Shown: positions 1 through 8,807, counted from the stretch's first letter. The stretch: DNA of 64,000 nt from Bacteroidota bacterium (GCA_023450085.1 JAEXHI010000005.1:62001-126000); one strand, 5' to 3'. Program-made: numbers and translations. The notes: generated by a model not told the origin, from the sequence alone.

Positions 1-620
1 CTTTAGGCAATCAAATTTTGGTGAATGGCAGAGATAAGAATAAACTGAATGAAACGGTTAGTGAACTAAAAGGCAGTATTGCTATACAAGCTGATTTAAG
101 TTTGGAGGAAGAGCGTTTAAGGGTGGCGAAACTTATCCAAGAGGAGCATCCGGATTTGAACTGGGTCATCAATAATGCAGGTTTGGCCTATAGCCACTCG
201 TTGCAAAACGGAGGGAATGCTTTTGAATTGGCAAAAAATGAAATCAATCTTAATTATTTAAGTATTATACACTTTATCGAGTTGTTGTTGCCTCAACTTT
301 TAGCTAACCAAAACAGTGCTATTGTTAACGTAACTAGTATTGCGGCGTTTAAAGGGCATACCAGTATTCCTACCTATTCTGCTAGTAAAGCAGCTTTGCA
401 AAATTATACCACCGTACTCCGTGATAGTTTAGCAGAGCAGGAAAATGTTCATGTTTTTGAGTTGATTCCACCTTTAGTGAATACGCCGTTTTCCAAAGAG
501 ATAGGAGGTGAGCAGCATGGAATTCCTCCAGAGGAAGTAGCTGAAGAACTTTTGGCCGCACTTAGTTTAGATCAATATCAGGTGCCCGTAGGCTTAACTA
601 AACAGTTTTTTCAATCGTAA
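1..620 (+). CDS. SDR-family short-chain dehydrogenase (5' end outside window)
   Basis: NAD(P)-dependent oxidoreductase of the short-chain dehydrogenase/reductase family, C-terminal ~205 codons. The frame is open from base 3 with no start before the edge, so the Rossmann glycine motif lies outside the window. Visible family signatures are NNAG, the catalytic Ser in NVTSIAAF and the YSASK Tyr/Lys pair, followed by the variable substrate-binding C-terminus. The overall look is DltE/YdfG-like; the substrate cannot be told. A hotdog thioesterase begins 12 bases downstream and FabF follows it, so an acyl-chain substrate is possible. The TTG at 18 is an artefact of truncation and not a credible start. 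Confidence 0.88.
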   Translation, partial: LGNQILVNGRDKNKLNETVSELKGSIAIQADLSLEEERLRVAKLIQEEHPDLNWVINNAGLAYSHSLQNGGNAFELAKNEINLNYLSIIHFIELLLPQLLANQNSAIVNVTSIAAFKGHTSIPTYSASKAALQNYTTVLRDSLAEQENVHVFELIPPLVNTPFSKEIGGEQHGIPPEEVAEELLAALSLDQYQVPVGLTKQFFQS

Positions 621-632
621 TTCAAGGAACTA

Positions 633-1064
633 ATGGATGCATTAGAAGCAATGAGGTCTTTCGTTGGGAAAGAATTCGATCGTTCGCCCTCGCCATTTAT
701 GAGATGGCTGCGACCCGTGGTGGTCTCGGTAGAAAAAGGCAGCTTGGAGTTTAGGTATATAATTAGAGCTGAGTGGTTAAATCCAATGCACAGATTGCAT
801 GGTGGAGTTACCGCTGCAATAATGGATGATGTGTTGGGTGCAACGATGTTCAGTTTAGATGAACCCTTTCATTATACCACCATTAATAACACCATCGATT
901 ACTTTTCCGTGGCTCAAGAAAATGATGAAATTACAGCAAAAACTAAAATAATTAAAAAAGGACGACAATTTATCCACGCCGAATGCGAAATTTGGGGGCG
1001 GAATGGAACACGGCTTATTGCTCGTGGAACATCCAATTTATTTAAAACACAGATAAAAAAATGA
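633..1064 (+). CDS. PaaI-type hotdog thioesterase
   Basis: 143-aa acyl-CoA thioesterase of the PaaI/YdiI hotdog group, normal length for the family. HGGV at residues 56-59 is the typical loop before the long hotdog helix, followed by the acidic pair D65-D66 where the catalytic carboxylate of the family lies. It presumably hydrolyses acyl- or aryl-CoA in the cytoplasm; the substrate is not readable. Its stop codon overlaps the fabF start as ATGA, so the two are probably translated together. The upstream SDR ends 12 bases before the ATG, which makes a three-gene unit. Confidence 0.85.
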   Translation: MDALEAMRSFVGKEFDRSPSPFMRWLRPVVVSVEKGSLEFRYIIRAEWLNPMHRLHGGVTAAIMDDVLGATMFSLDEPFHYTTINNTIDYFSVAQENDEITAKTKIIKKGRQFIHAECEIWGRNGTRLIARGTSNLFKTQIKK

Positions 1065-2302
1065 GACGAGTTGTAGTTACAGGGTTAGGGACCATTAATC
1101 CCTTAGGAGATAATGTTGCTGATTTTTGGAAGAATATCGTGGCAGGAAAAAGTGGCTGCGAGCGTGTAACACGTTTTGATGCCTCTCGTTTCCGTTCTCA
1201 AGTAGCCTGCGAAATTAAAGGTTTTGATCCAGCAGCACACTTGGACAGAAACGAAATTAAGCGTACTGACTTATTTACACAATATGCTTTATATGCCGCA
1301 GACCAAGCCATGAAAGACTGTGGTATTGACTTAAGTACTATTGATCCTTTTGATTTTGGTGTGATTTGGGGTAGTGGACAAGGGGGAATGCAAACTTTTG
1401 AAACAGAAGTAGAGAATTATGTGAAAGGAGATTATAACCCTCGTTTCAATCCATTCTTTATCCCTAAACTTTTGGTAAATATGGCTTCGGGCTTGATCTC
1501 GATGAAGTTTGGCTTACAAGGGATTAACTATACGCCAGTTTCGGCATGTGCTACAGGTAATAATGCCATTATGGATGCCTTTAACTATATCAGATTTGGT
1601 AAAGCAAAAATGTTTGTGACAGGTGGCTCTGAAGCAGGAATTACGCCAGCATCATTTGGTGGTTTCGCTGCATTAAAAGCAATGTCGACCAGAAATGATG
1701 ACCCACAGACCGCAAGTAGGCCGTTTGATAAAGATAGAGATGGTTTTGTGATGGGCGAAGGTGCAGGAGCGTTGATTTTGGAAGAATACGAGCATGCAAA
1801 AGCAAGAGGTGCAAAAATTTATGCAGAAGTGGTTGGTGCAGCAATGACTGCTGATGCTTATCATATCACGTCACCACATCCTGAAGGTATTGGTGCTGCA
1901 AAAGCAATGACATTAGCTTTAGAAGAAGCGAATGTAAAGGCAGAGGAGCTGGATTATTTAAATCTACATGCTACTTCAACACCTGTTGGAGATTTAGCTG
2001 AATTGAATGCTGCAAAATTAGTATTTGGCTCATCTGAACAGCTTCATATCAGCTCTACAAAATCTATGACAGGGCATTTGTTGGGGGCAGCAGCGGCAAT
2101 TGAGGCAATCATTGCAATTAAAAGTATTAATGATAATGTAGTGCCACCAACCATTAACGTAACTGAACCTGATCCAGAAATTCCAGAAGGCATGCAATTG
2201 GTGTTTAATAAGGCGCTACATAAAGAAGTGAAAACAGCGATGAGTAACGCGTTTGGCTTTGGAGGCCATAACAGTACCGTTGTTTTTAAAGAATTGGTTT
2301 AA
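1061..2302 (+). CDS. fabF: beta-ketoacyl-ACP synthase II
   Basis: 413-aa KAS II, full length. It condenses malonyl-ACP with acyl-ACP in type II fatty acid elongation. The catalytic triad is visible: Cys163 in VSACATGNN, His303 in LHATSTPVGD and His339 in STKSMTGHLLGAA, with the conserved lysine at 334. The GFGGHN C-terminal motif is also present. ATG at 1061 overlaps the thioesterase stop by four bases. There is no adjacent acpP, so this may be a second FabF or a specialised KAS acting with the SDR and thioesterase upstream rather than the housekeeping copy; the sequence alone does not decide. A palindromic terminator follows at once. Confidence 0.93.
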   Translation: MRRVVVTGLGTINPLGDNVADFWKNIVAGKSGCERVTRFDASRFRSQVACEIKGFDPAAHLDRNEIKRTDLFTQYALYAADQAMKDCGIDLSTIDPFDFGVIWGSGQGGMQTFETEVENYVKGDYNPRFNPFFIPKLLVNMASGLISMKFGLQGINYTPVSACATGNNAIMDAFNYIRFGKAKMFVTGGSEAGITPASFGGFAALKAMSTRNDDPQTASRPFDKDRDGFVMGEGAGALILEEYEHAKARGAKIYAEVVGAAMTADAYHITSPHPEGIGAAKAMTLALEEANVKAEELDYLNLHATSTPVGDLAELNAAKLVFGSSEQLHISSTKSMTGHLLGAAAAIEAIIAIKSINDNVVPPTINVTEPDPEIPEGMQLVFNKALHKEVKTAMSNAFGFGGHNSTVVFKELV

Positions 2303-2307
2303 GTTGT

Positions 2308-2350
2308 AAAAAGACCTGTAAGGTTTCAAAAACCTTGCAGGCCTTTTTTG
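2308..2350 (+). terminator. intrinsic terminator after fabF
   Basis: A long near-palindrome (left arm 2311-2326, right arm 2330-2345) is followed by a T-run at 2344-2349, six bases after the fabF stop. The same palindrome recurs at 2553-2590. Confidence 0.75.
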
Positions 2351-2354
2351 GCTT

Positions 2355-2444
2355 CGTCATTGCGAGTTTACGAAGCAATTCCTAAAGAGAAATATTAATT
2401 GTTTTTAGCGTGTTGTAAGATTGCTTCGTAAACTCGCAATGACG
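2355..2444. repeat. CGTCATTGCGA inverted repeat, perfect 25-bp arms
   Basis: Bases 2355-2379 are the exact reverse complement of 2420-2444, with 40 bases between. Both arms start at the outside with CGTCATTGCGAG. This is the cleanest of seven CGTCAT-type elements in the window, and it sits in the convergent gap between fabF and the OmpA-type gene. It has no coding potential. Confidence 0.85.
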
Positions 2445-2551
2445 TGAATGATTAATTTGTAGATTTCAAGGAACTGGTTTAACCACGAAACTAATATCCC
2501 CCTCTTAGAGGGGGTAGGGGGAGGAAGTTTCTATTATCTGCAGCGTGATAC

Positions 2552-2590
2552 GAAAAAAAGACCTGTAAGGTTTCAAAAACCTTGCAGGTC
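2552..2590 (-). terminator. second copy of the GACCTGTAAGG palindrome
   Basis: Arms at about 2559-2573 and 2577-2591 repeat the fabF-terminator palindrome. Here the A-run (2553-2559) lies on the left, so it would act as a terminator on the minus strand. Confidence 0.55.
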
Positions 2591-2597
2591 TCCTTTA

Positions 2598-2636
2598 TAA
2601 AAAAGACTTACGAAGTTTTCAAAACTTCGTAAGTCT
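2598..2636 (-). terminator. intrinsic terminator of the OmpA-type gene
   Basis: Perfect 16-bp arms (2604-2619 and 2621-2636) around one base, with an A-run at 2599-2604 that becomes the U-tract in the minus-strand transcript. It lies 28 bases past the stop of the OmpA-type gene. Confidence 0.75.
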
Positions 2637-2664
2637 ATGCTAGCCACTAATCCCTAGCTCCTAA

Positions 2665-4419
2665 TTAATAATTCAATACTTTAATCTCTGTTCTTCTGTT
2701 GGCCTGATGTTGTTCTTCTGAACAGGTTACACCATTGCCACAGCTGTTCAGTAATTTGGTTTCACCATAACCTTTAGCGATTAATCTATCTCTACTAATA
2801 CCATTGGCTACTAGGTAGTTTACCGCTGCCTCGGCACGTTGTTGAGATAATTTTCTATTGTAAGCATCGTTACCACGACTATCGGTATGAGAGGAGAGCT
2901 CAATTTTTAATGATGGGTTTTGTTTCATGATGGCTACTACGTTATCTAAGATGATGGCTGCATCTGTACGGATATTGGATTTGTCGAAATCATACAGGAT
3001 GTTTTTTAACACCCATTGGCTTCCAGTTGCAAGTTCACAAACCCCTAGTTTCAATGTCACATATAGTGTTTTGCTTCTGTCTAAACCTTTGGTGGTTACT
3101 AATTCAGTTTGTGAATAACGAGCTTGATGATTGGCTACTACCGTAAAATCTGATTGAGCATCTAATTGGTAAATGAACTTGCCTTGTGCATCAGAAACTT
3201 GGCTAATGTTGCTTTTAGTACTTGTATTGGTTAATACAGTGCTGATACCTGCCAAATTGATGCCTTTTACGCAGTCGAAGGTTTCTCCAACCAATGTAAA
3301 TCTAGGGTCGTCATGGTAAATTTCTTTAAATATCGTAGCTGAACTACCTTTGAAGTCGTCCTCATTTAAAGTTAATAATGGTGTTTTGATACCGTTTTTC
3401 TCACCAATAACTTGATAGCTTCCTGGGGATACTTTTGTGATTTTTTGCGCTTGACCGTTTGCATCTGTGATTGATTTTTCGTTGATCTTATCACTCGTTA
3501 CGCTAACGGTAACCCCGCTTAAAGCTAGTCCTGTTTGTTTATCCTTAACCACAATTTGTAGGTCTTTGGTAGTAATTAGCGGTTTTACAACATCATCGTA
3601 TTTGGTAACAGTTTCTTTTGGTGAAACTGGTTTTTTGTTTTCACCAAAGATGAATTTAATGCCAGCTCCAGCATTAAGGCTTTTATGTAGCGTGTTTTCT
3701 TGAACCCTCACTTCATTATAGTGGTCTAAGATGCCGCTTTTAATGCCAACGGCAGGATCAATAGGAGTGTGCTGAACACTTTTCTCAATGGTAAACCTGC
3801 TGGGTTTATTGCCAAATGTGGTGCCAAAAGTTTGTACATAATCCACATGGGCAAATACTGCAATCTTTGGTGCGATTTTGTAGTTTAAACGGAAGCCTCC
3901 AACACCAGCCCAGCTATTTGCTTTGTTACTTGCATCGTTTACCGTGTATTGCGTGTCGTAGTTGGTGGTGCCTAATACATTGGTAAAGGTTAAAGTGGTG
4001 GTATATTCAGGAAAGTGTTGCATCATTACACCACCACGTAAATATAATTCGGCCTGAAAGTTATTTTTGGTAAACTTATAGCTAGGTCCAAAGGTGAATA
4101 AATAGTCCTGAAATCGAGGGCTGTTTTTGTAATCGGTAGCGATGTAGCCATTGGTGAAAAGTACGCTGTCGGCCATATTGATACTATTTCTGATGAAACG
4201 TGCATCGATACCTAATCCGAATTTATTTCCTTTGAAATATTTATCAGCGAAAATTCCGGCATGGTAGCCTAATTTGGTGTCTCCAATTTTTTTGTAAGTA
4301 CTGAGAGGTTGGGTGATTCCGCCTTGTAAGCCTATTTGAAAATCTCCTCTCGGTTTCTCTTGTGCGACTGCAAAAAATGTAAATCCTAGTAACATCAGTG
4401 CAAGTGAAAATTTCTTCAT
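2665..4419 (-). CDS. outer-membrane beta-barrel protein with C-terminal OmpA domain
   Basis: 584-aa envelope protein. I start it at the ATG at 4419, because MKKFSLALMLLGFTFFAVAQ is a clean signal peptide; an upstream ATG at 4437 would add six residues in front of it. After the signal come an outer-membrane barrel-like region (about 25-260), one or two carboxypeptidase-regulatory-like beta-sandwich segments (about 285-460), and an OmpA domain (about 475-584) with HTDSRG, LSQQRA and NRRTEI, the peptidoglycan-binding signature with its Asp and Arg. It presumably anchors the outer membrane to the cell wall. The inserted regulatory-like domains are typical of Bacteroidota. It stands alone between a terminator and a repeat-rich upstream gap. 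Confidence 0.88.
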   Translation of the reverse strand: MKKFSLALMLLGFTFFAVAQEKPRGDFQIGLQGGITQPLSTYKKIGDTKLGYHAGIFADKYFKGNKFGLGIDARFIRNSINMADSVLFTNGYIATDYKNSPRFQDYLFTFGPSYKFTKNNFQAELYLRGGVMMQHFPEYTTTLTFTNVLGTTNYDTQYTVNDASNKANSWAGVGGFRLNYKIAPKIAVFAHVDYVQTFGTTFGNKPSRFTIEKSVQHTPIDPAVGIKSGILDHYNEVRVQENTLHKSLNAGAGIKFIFGENKKPVSPKETVTKYDDVVKPLITTKDLQIVVKDKQTGLALSGVTVSVTSDKINEKSITDANGQAQKITKVSPGSYQVIGEKNGIKTPLLTLNEDDFKGSSATIFKEIYHDDPRFTLVGETFDCVKGINLAGISTVLTNTSTKSNISQVSDAQGKFIYQLDAQSDFTVVANHQARYSQTELVTTKGLDRSKTLYVTLKLGVCELATGSQWVLKNILYDFDKSNIRTDAAIILDNVVAIMKQNPSLKIELSSHTDSRGNDAYNRKLSQQRAEAAVNYLVANGISRDRLIAKGYGETKLLNSCGNGVTCSEEQHQANRRTEIKVLNY

Positions 4420-4580
4420 GATCTTAATATTTAACATTCAACATTCTGTTCTTTAACTCTTGGTCCAATACGGACGTGTTATTAGCTAATCAACAGCTCA
4501 GGAAAAATGTTACCCCATAAAGGAGTGATTTTGCCTTTTTTGGGATTCCAAGGCTTGTTCTGGTGCTTTTGGTAATGTGT

Positions 4581-4675
4581 TCGTCATCTCGACTTTATGG
4601 AGAGATCTTTGGATATGCCGATAGTAATATTGTACTTTAAGGTACAAAGATCTCCCTGTTACGGTCGAGATAACG
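4581..4675. repeat. CGTCATCTCGAC inverted repeat
   Basis: Left arm 4581-4610 (CGTCATCTCGAC..GAGAGATCTTT) and right arm 4646-4675 (AAAGATCTCC..GTCGAGATAACG) are imperfect reverse complements. A small hairpin, TGTAC/GTACA, lies between at 4631-4646. It belongs to the same family as the elements near 2.4, 29.4, 43.2, 43.4 and 50.2 kb. Confidence 0.75.
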
Positions 4676-4858
4676 TGATGGCTAAGCTTTGCTTTGTAGT
4701 GCGGTGATAATATCCGTTACAGGTTTGGAATAGCAAGTATACGGTAGTTTAATGAACTGCTTTTTGTTTTCTAAACCCGATTGGAACGAGCATCCCGAAT
4801 TTTTCGGGATAAAGTGGAAAGCGGGGCTGCCGATAATAGTAATCCTCATTTGCTTTCC

Positions 4859-4891
4859 AAAAAAAACAGAGAAATCTTTTGAATTTCTCTG
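4859..4891 (-). terminator. intrinsic terminator of the HAD/MFS/G1PDH unit
   Basis: A perfect 9-bp stem (4867-4875 with 4883-4891, 7-base loop) is followed on the minus strand by eight Us (A-run 4859-4866). It lies 21 bases past the HAD phosphatase stop. Confidence 0.88.
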
Positions 4892-4911
4892 CATCATCGA
4901 ATGTTGTAAAA

Positions 4912-5748
4912 CTAAACTTTCGCTTGTTGAATAAGCTCTTGTAATTCCGCTAAGTCTCTTGCCACAATATCAGGCTTTACGGTCGACTGCTGCACATCTG
5001 TAGTAGTAGCTTCTCCTGAAAGGACTAGTACGCCAAGAGCTCCTGCATTTTTCGCCATTTTTACATCGGTATAGATTCTATCGCCTACCATGGCAATTTC
5101 ATTGGGTTTTAAACTGTATTGATGGATAATGCCATCCAGCATCTGTGGATCAGGCTTGCCAATCACTATATCAGGTTTTCTTTTGGTAGCACCTTCAATG
5201 CAGGCACAAATCGAACCACAATCTACCAAAATATTAGGTTGGTCGGTAGGGCAAACCCAGTCAGGATTGGTGGCAAAATAAGGAATTGATTGGCTTGCCC
5301 AATAAGCGGCTCTACACAATCTCGGATAAACGAGCGAGGTGTCGAAACCAACCACCAGTGCATCTGGTCTGTCCTCGGCACTATCTGCAGTGGAGGTAAA
5401 ACCTGCATCTTCAAATTCCTTCACCATGCTTGGTGTACCTAAAATAAACAATCGTTTGAGGCTTGGGTGATGGTTTTTAATATAGTTAATCGTTGCAACT
5501 GCCGAAGTATACATTTCTTCTGCCGTAGCTGGAATACCCATTTTCTCTAAATGCTTCAGGTAGTCGCTAGTACTTTTTGAGGGATTGTTGGTTAAAAAAG
5601 AATAGCCAATCCCATTTTGTTTTAAATAGCTTAAAAAATCGTTGGTAAAAGGAAATAAGGTGCTACCGTTATAAATGGTGCCATCCATATCCAGTGCAAA
5701 ATGTTTAATTTGTTGTAGTTGTTCCGTAATGTCGGGGGAAAGTTTCAT
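4912..5748 (-). CDS. HAD-IIA (NagD/AraL-like) phosphatase
   Basis: 278-aa sugar- or polyol-phosphate phosphatase of HAD subfamily IIA, normal length. Motif I is D20-M-D22-G-T in FALDMDGTIYNG, motif II is LTNN at 52-55, motif III is the lysine in GKPDP (197-201), and motif IV is GDRIYTD (222-228). The large C2-type cap between motifs II and III is intact. It is the last gene of a three-gene unit, seven bases after the MFS gene. In Bacillus subtilis the related AraL lies beside AraM, the G1P dehydrogenase; here the third gene is an AraM homologue. A role in dephosphorylating glycerol-1-phosphate or a related ester is an inference. Confidence 0.88.
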   Translation of the reverse strand: MKLSPDITEQLQQIKHFALDMDGTIYNGSTLFPFTNDFLSYLKQNGIGYSFLTNNPSKSTSDYLKHLEKMGIPATAEEMYTSAVATINYIKNHHPSLKRLFILGTPSMVKEFEDAGFTSTADSAEDRPDALVVGFDTSLVYPRLCRAAYWASQSIPYFATNPDWVCPTDQPNILVDCGSICACIEGATKRKPDIVIGKPDPQMLDGIIHQYSLKPNEIAMVGDRIYTDVKMAKNAGALGVLVLSGEATTTDVQQSTVKPDIVARDLAELQELIQQAKV

Positions 5749-5755
5749 TTGTAAA

Positions 5756-7249
5756 TTAATCTGCTTTAGTCTCTAATTCATCATATCCGTGTGCTTTAGC
5801 TTTCCACATCAGGGCAAAAATAAATACGCAAAGTACCGCCATTCCTATCATCATCATGAATACATAATCCCAGGCTTTTCCTGGATTTACTTTATTGATA
5901 GAATCCACCATATATCCCACGCCTACGCCCGAAACCAAACCACTGGCATAGCCAAAAAGTCCTGTTAAACCGTTCGCAGTAGCAGCGGCACGATTGGTAG
6001 CTTGATTTGCCGCGGCAATACCGATGAGTGCCTGTGGACCGTAAATGAAAAAGCCACACATGGCTAGTACCAATATCATGGTCCATGAAGGTGTGCTATC
6101 TGGTAGGTATAAGAAAATGGTCATAAATATAGCTACGCCAACCATACAATACAAAGAAGTGCGGTGTGCTTTACCTGCTAAGTATTTATCGGTTACCCAG
6201 CCAGCGGCTAGCATGCCCACAATACCGAAAATTTCAAAAACGGCAACGGTCCATCCTGCATTGGTTAGGGTCATTCCGTGAGCTTCTTTAAGGAAAGTAG
6301 GACCCCAGTCTAACACTGCAAATCGAACTACATAAACGAAAAAATTGGCGATTCCTAGTATCCAAATCCATTTGTTGCGATAAACTGATTTACGGATGAA
6401 TGCTTTAAATTCAGCGGAAGAATCTTTGCCTTTTTGGTGTGTTTTATGTAATTCAGGCAAGCCAACTGATGAAGGAGTATCTCTTAGTCCAATAAAAAGA
6501 CCTATAGAACCTATTAATGCAATGGCTGCTGGAATCCAAAAACACCATTTCCATGCACCATAATGAGAGGCCGATTCGATGACGCTTTTCATTTTTTCAG
6601 CATCGGTGACGTCCACTTTTAAATTAGCAGCAATGGATGCAATTACTTCTGGATTGCTGCTCATATTGGTGCCCATTGAACCCATAATGTAGCCCGCTAA
6701 AATAGCTACTAGGGCAGCGCCTATAGAGTGTGAAGTATTCCATATAGACATTTTGGTGGCCAGTTCATTTTGCGGAATCCAGTGGGTAAGTAATCGGGCT
6801 ACAGGGGGGAAACCACTTCCTTGGATGAGGTTGTTCACGATAAGGATAATTCCAAAAATGAGTACCATGGTGTTTGTAAACATTGGTCCTCCAGTTTGCC
6901 CTGTGAATATGGTGCTCAGGTCGGCACCCCAGCCAAAGGCAAAGTTGGCTATAGCGCATAGAAATAATCCAATGGACATGTGGTAGCGGGCGTTCATTCT
7001 GTCGGCCAATACGCCATTTAGAAATCTCGATATCCCATATACAATAGTCACCAAGGTCATAATAATCCCAAAACTTGTTTTGGTGATGCCGTATTCGGCA
7101 GTTAGCCCTGGAATGGCAAAAGAAAAGTTCTTGCGAACGAAATAAAATACGGCGTAGCCAATCATAGTGACAATGATGGTTCTGGTTTGCCAGTATCTAA
7201 ACAGTTTTTGTGTAGCTTCTTTGCTGTTTGTTTGGTCTTGGTTGGTCAT
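5756..7249 (-). CDS. GlpT/UhpT-type MFS organophosphate antiporter
   Basis: 497-aa inner-membrane transporter with about 12 predicted hydrophobic segments in two six-helix halves and a cytoplasmic middle loop. The arrangement and the start of the first half (TMIGYAVFYFVRKNFSFAIPG) resemble the organophosphate:phosphate antiporters, where the Tyr/Arg pair after helix 1 contributes to phosphate binding. An extended loop after helix 5 is longer than in E. coli GlpT. It lies 13 bases after the G1P dehydrogenase and 7 bases before the HAD phosphatase, so its substrate is probably a glycerol phosphate or similar ester, which is inference from context. Confidence 0.85.
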   Translation of the reverse strand: MTNQDQTNSKEATQKLFRYWQTRTIIVTMIGYAVFYFVRKNFSFAIPGLTAEYGITKTSFGIIMTLVTIVYGISRFLNGVLADRMNARYHMSIGLFLCAIANFAFGWGADLSTIFTGQTGGPMFTNTMVLIFGIILIVNNLIQGSGFPPVARLLTHWIPQNELATKMSIWNTSHSIGAALVAILAGYIMGSMGTNMSSNPEVIASIAANLKVDVTDAEKMKSVIESASHYGAWKWCFWIPAAIALIGSIGLFIGLRDTPSSVGLPELHKTHQKGKDSSAEFKAFIRKSVYRNKWIWILGIANFFVYVVRFAVLDWGPTFLKEAHGMTLTNAGWTVAVFEIFGIVGMLAAGWVTDKYLAGKAHRTSLYCMVGVAIFMTIFLYLPDSTPSWTMILVLAMCGFFIYGPQALIGIAAANQATNRAAATANGLTGLFGYASGLVSGVGVGYMVDSINKVNPGKAWDYVFMMMIGMAVLCVFIFALMWKAKAHGYDELETKAD

Positions 7250-7262
7250 TTTGGTTAACTGC

Positions 7263-8627
7263 TTAATTAATCAAATTCGTGTTGCTTTTTGCTTTTATTT
7301 CCCAGATGCCATCATTGCCAAAAAGTTGGTTGAGCCATTGGTCTAAGTAGCCCGTTCTTACGGCAAGGTCGAGAATGGTAAATCTTCTTCTAATATATTG
7401 TGCCCTTACAAAGGTGTCCTTTAGTTTCTCTCTGCTAATGCCGATGTGTTCAGGCTCGGTAGGAGCACCTACAGTCCCCAAACGTGCTTTGGCTTCTTCA
7501 AATGGTACTATTTGTTGCTGTAACCGACCTTTGATGTTTCCCCAATTATCTTTCAAGGTTTGTAATTGTTTTTCTAATAATTGATGGTCGATATATTTAG
7601 CACTGGTTTCTTGCCAACCAATTTCTGGAAAATCTGTGTCTTTAAAAATGTTTAGAGATTGTGTTTTTAGTTCTTCTAAAGTTGGCCATTGTTTTAAGGC
7701 TTTTAGAATGTCTAAATTTTCAAAGTCAGTTTTTAATACCAAGTCGTAAAGAGCGGTAATCGCTAAAGTGCCAATGCTCACTTGGAATCCGTGTGAAACG
7801 TGCTCGCCTTGGTTAAGGTGGTGTTCCATATTCCAAAGGTGGCTAAACTGATGTTCGGCACCAGAAGCTGGTCTGCTAGATTTAGACCATTGCATGGCAA
7901 AACCGCCTAGCATTAGTCCTTCGGTAAGTTGGGAAACTGCCTTGGTATCGCCATTTTTTGTTCCCGAAGGGTCTGAAAGCGCTTCATGAAGACCGTCTTG
8001 CACTATAGACCAGGCAGTAGGATCAATTGCTTCAACCCCAAGTGCATCTGCTAAAATCCAATCGGCACCTGCGGTGATTTTTGCAAACAAATCCGCATAC
8101 CCTGAAGCAGTCATTTCCGTAGGAGCGGCGCTTAAAATATCAATATCTGCTAAACAAGCCTGCGGTGCTGGACAATTAAAAGTTTGTTTAGCACCATTGG
8201 CAGTGATAGAAGCTCCAAAAGCAGTGTAACCATCCATGGAAGCTGCAGTGGCTACGCAAAAGTAAGGTCGGTTTGTGATATGTGCAGCCAATTTGGTAAG
8301 GTCGTTGATAGTGCCTGAGCCTACTGCTACAGGAATAGCTTGATGTTCTTTTAAAGCTGTAACCAATTCTTCTACATATTCGTAAGCAGCATAAATTTCA
8401 GGGTCGGAATAAATATATGGGGGTTCTTGAAGAATACCGTTGCTTTCAAATTGTTTCAATAAGGATTTTCCCGCTAATTCAAAAGTAACCTTGTCGGCAA
8501 CAATAATGGCTTTGGCTCCTGGAAATTGCTCCTTAAATAATTGAAAAGTCTGTTTTAGCTTGTCTTGGCCAATAATTAGGGCTTTGGTTTCGCTGGCAGA
8601 TTTTAACGCTTTGGCTACTTTTGACAT
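7263..8627 (-). CDS. AraM/EgsA-like sn-glycerol-1-phosphate dehydrogenase
   Basis: 454-aa member of the iron-containing/polyol dehydrogenase fold in the glycerol-1-phosphate dehydrogenase group. The nucleotide loop GSGTINDLTK (103-112) and the VATAASMDGYTAFGAS segment (125-140) are diagnostic. Likely metal ligands are D179 in GYADLFAK, H259 in AEHQFSHLWNM and H279 in HVSHGFQV. The family interconverts DHAP and sn-glycerol-1-phosphate, the archaeal-type stereoisomer. The protein is longer than B. subtilis AraM (about 394 aa), mainly at the C-terminus. It is the first gene of a unit with a GlpT-like transporter and an AraL-like phosphatase; whether the unit makes or consumes G1P is not readable. 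Confidence 0.85.
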   Translation of the reverse strand: MSKVAKALKSASETKALIIGQDKLKQTFQLFKEQFPGAKAIIVADKVTFELAGKSLLKQFESNGILQEPPYIYSDPEIYAAYEYVEELVTALKEHQAIPVAVGSGTINDLTKLAAHITNRPYFCVATAASMDGYTAFGASITANGAKQTFNCPAPQACLADIDILSAAPTEMTASGYADLFAKITAGADWILADALGVEAIDPTAWSIVQDGLHEALSDPSGTKNGDTKAVSQLTEGLMLGGFAMQWSKSSRPASGAEHQFSHLWNMEHHLNQGEHVSHGFQVSIGTLAITALYDLVLKTDFENLDILKALKQWPTLEELKTQSLNIFKDTDFPEIGWQETSAKYIDHQLLEKQLQTLKDNWGNIKGRLQQQIVPFEEAKARLGTVGAPTEPEHIGISREKLKDTFVRAQYIRRRFTILDLAVRTGYLDQWLNQLFGNDGIWEIKAKSNTNLIN

Positions 8628-8759
8628 TAAGGAAAGGCTTTGGTTGGTTAAAATTGGTTGATTTTAGCTTTATCAAATAAACGATTTTTAAAAAAATAAA
8701 ACAAATAAAAATTTATAAATAACATTTTGAAAGTTTAACAATGAGTTAACAAAATGTTT

Positions 8760-8807
8760 AAGCACAAAAAAAAAGCCCCGTATATACGGGGCTTTTTTTT
8801 TGTGCTT
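8760..8807. terminator. symmetrical intrinsic terminator after udk
   Basis: A GC-rich core stem AAGCCCCG/CGGGGCTT is flanked by A9 and T9 and extended by AAGCACA/TGTGCTT. It works on either strand, but here it ends the minus-strand LysM-udk unit and insulates the G1PDH unit. Confidence 0.9.

Larger units (their letters stand above)
2303..2664. other. repeat-filled convergent intergenic gap
   Basis: 362 bases without a gene. From left to right it holds the fabF terminator, the CGTCATTGCGA inverted repeat, a CCCCCTCTTAGAGGGGG palindrome at about 2498-2514, a second copy of the fabF-terminator palindrome, and a third palindrome that terminates the minus-strand OmpA-type gene. Nearly every base belongs to some inverted repeat. 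Confidence 0.8.
4420..4911. other. intergenic gap with CGTCAT inverted repeat and a terminator
   Basis: 492 bases without a credible gene. It contains a CGTCATCTCGAC inverted repeat (4581-4675), an ATCCCGAATTTTTCGGGAT palindrome near 4793-4811, and the terminator of the HAD operon (4859-4891). Short open frames here run through these structures. I see no clear promoter box for the OmpA-type gene. Confidence 0.75.

Noticed and set aside
4682..4897. A 71-codon frame on the minus strand after the OmpA-type gene
   Set aside because: It runs through the terminator of the HAD unit and an ATCCCGAATTTTTCGGGAT palindrome, and its composition resembles no protein family.
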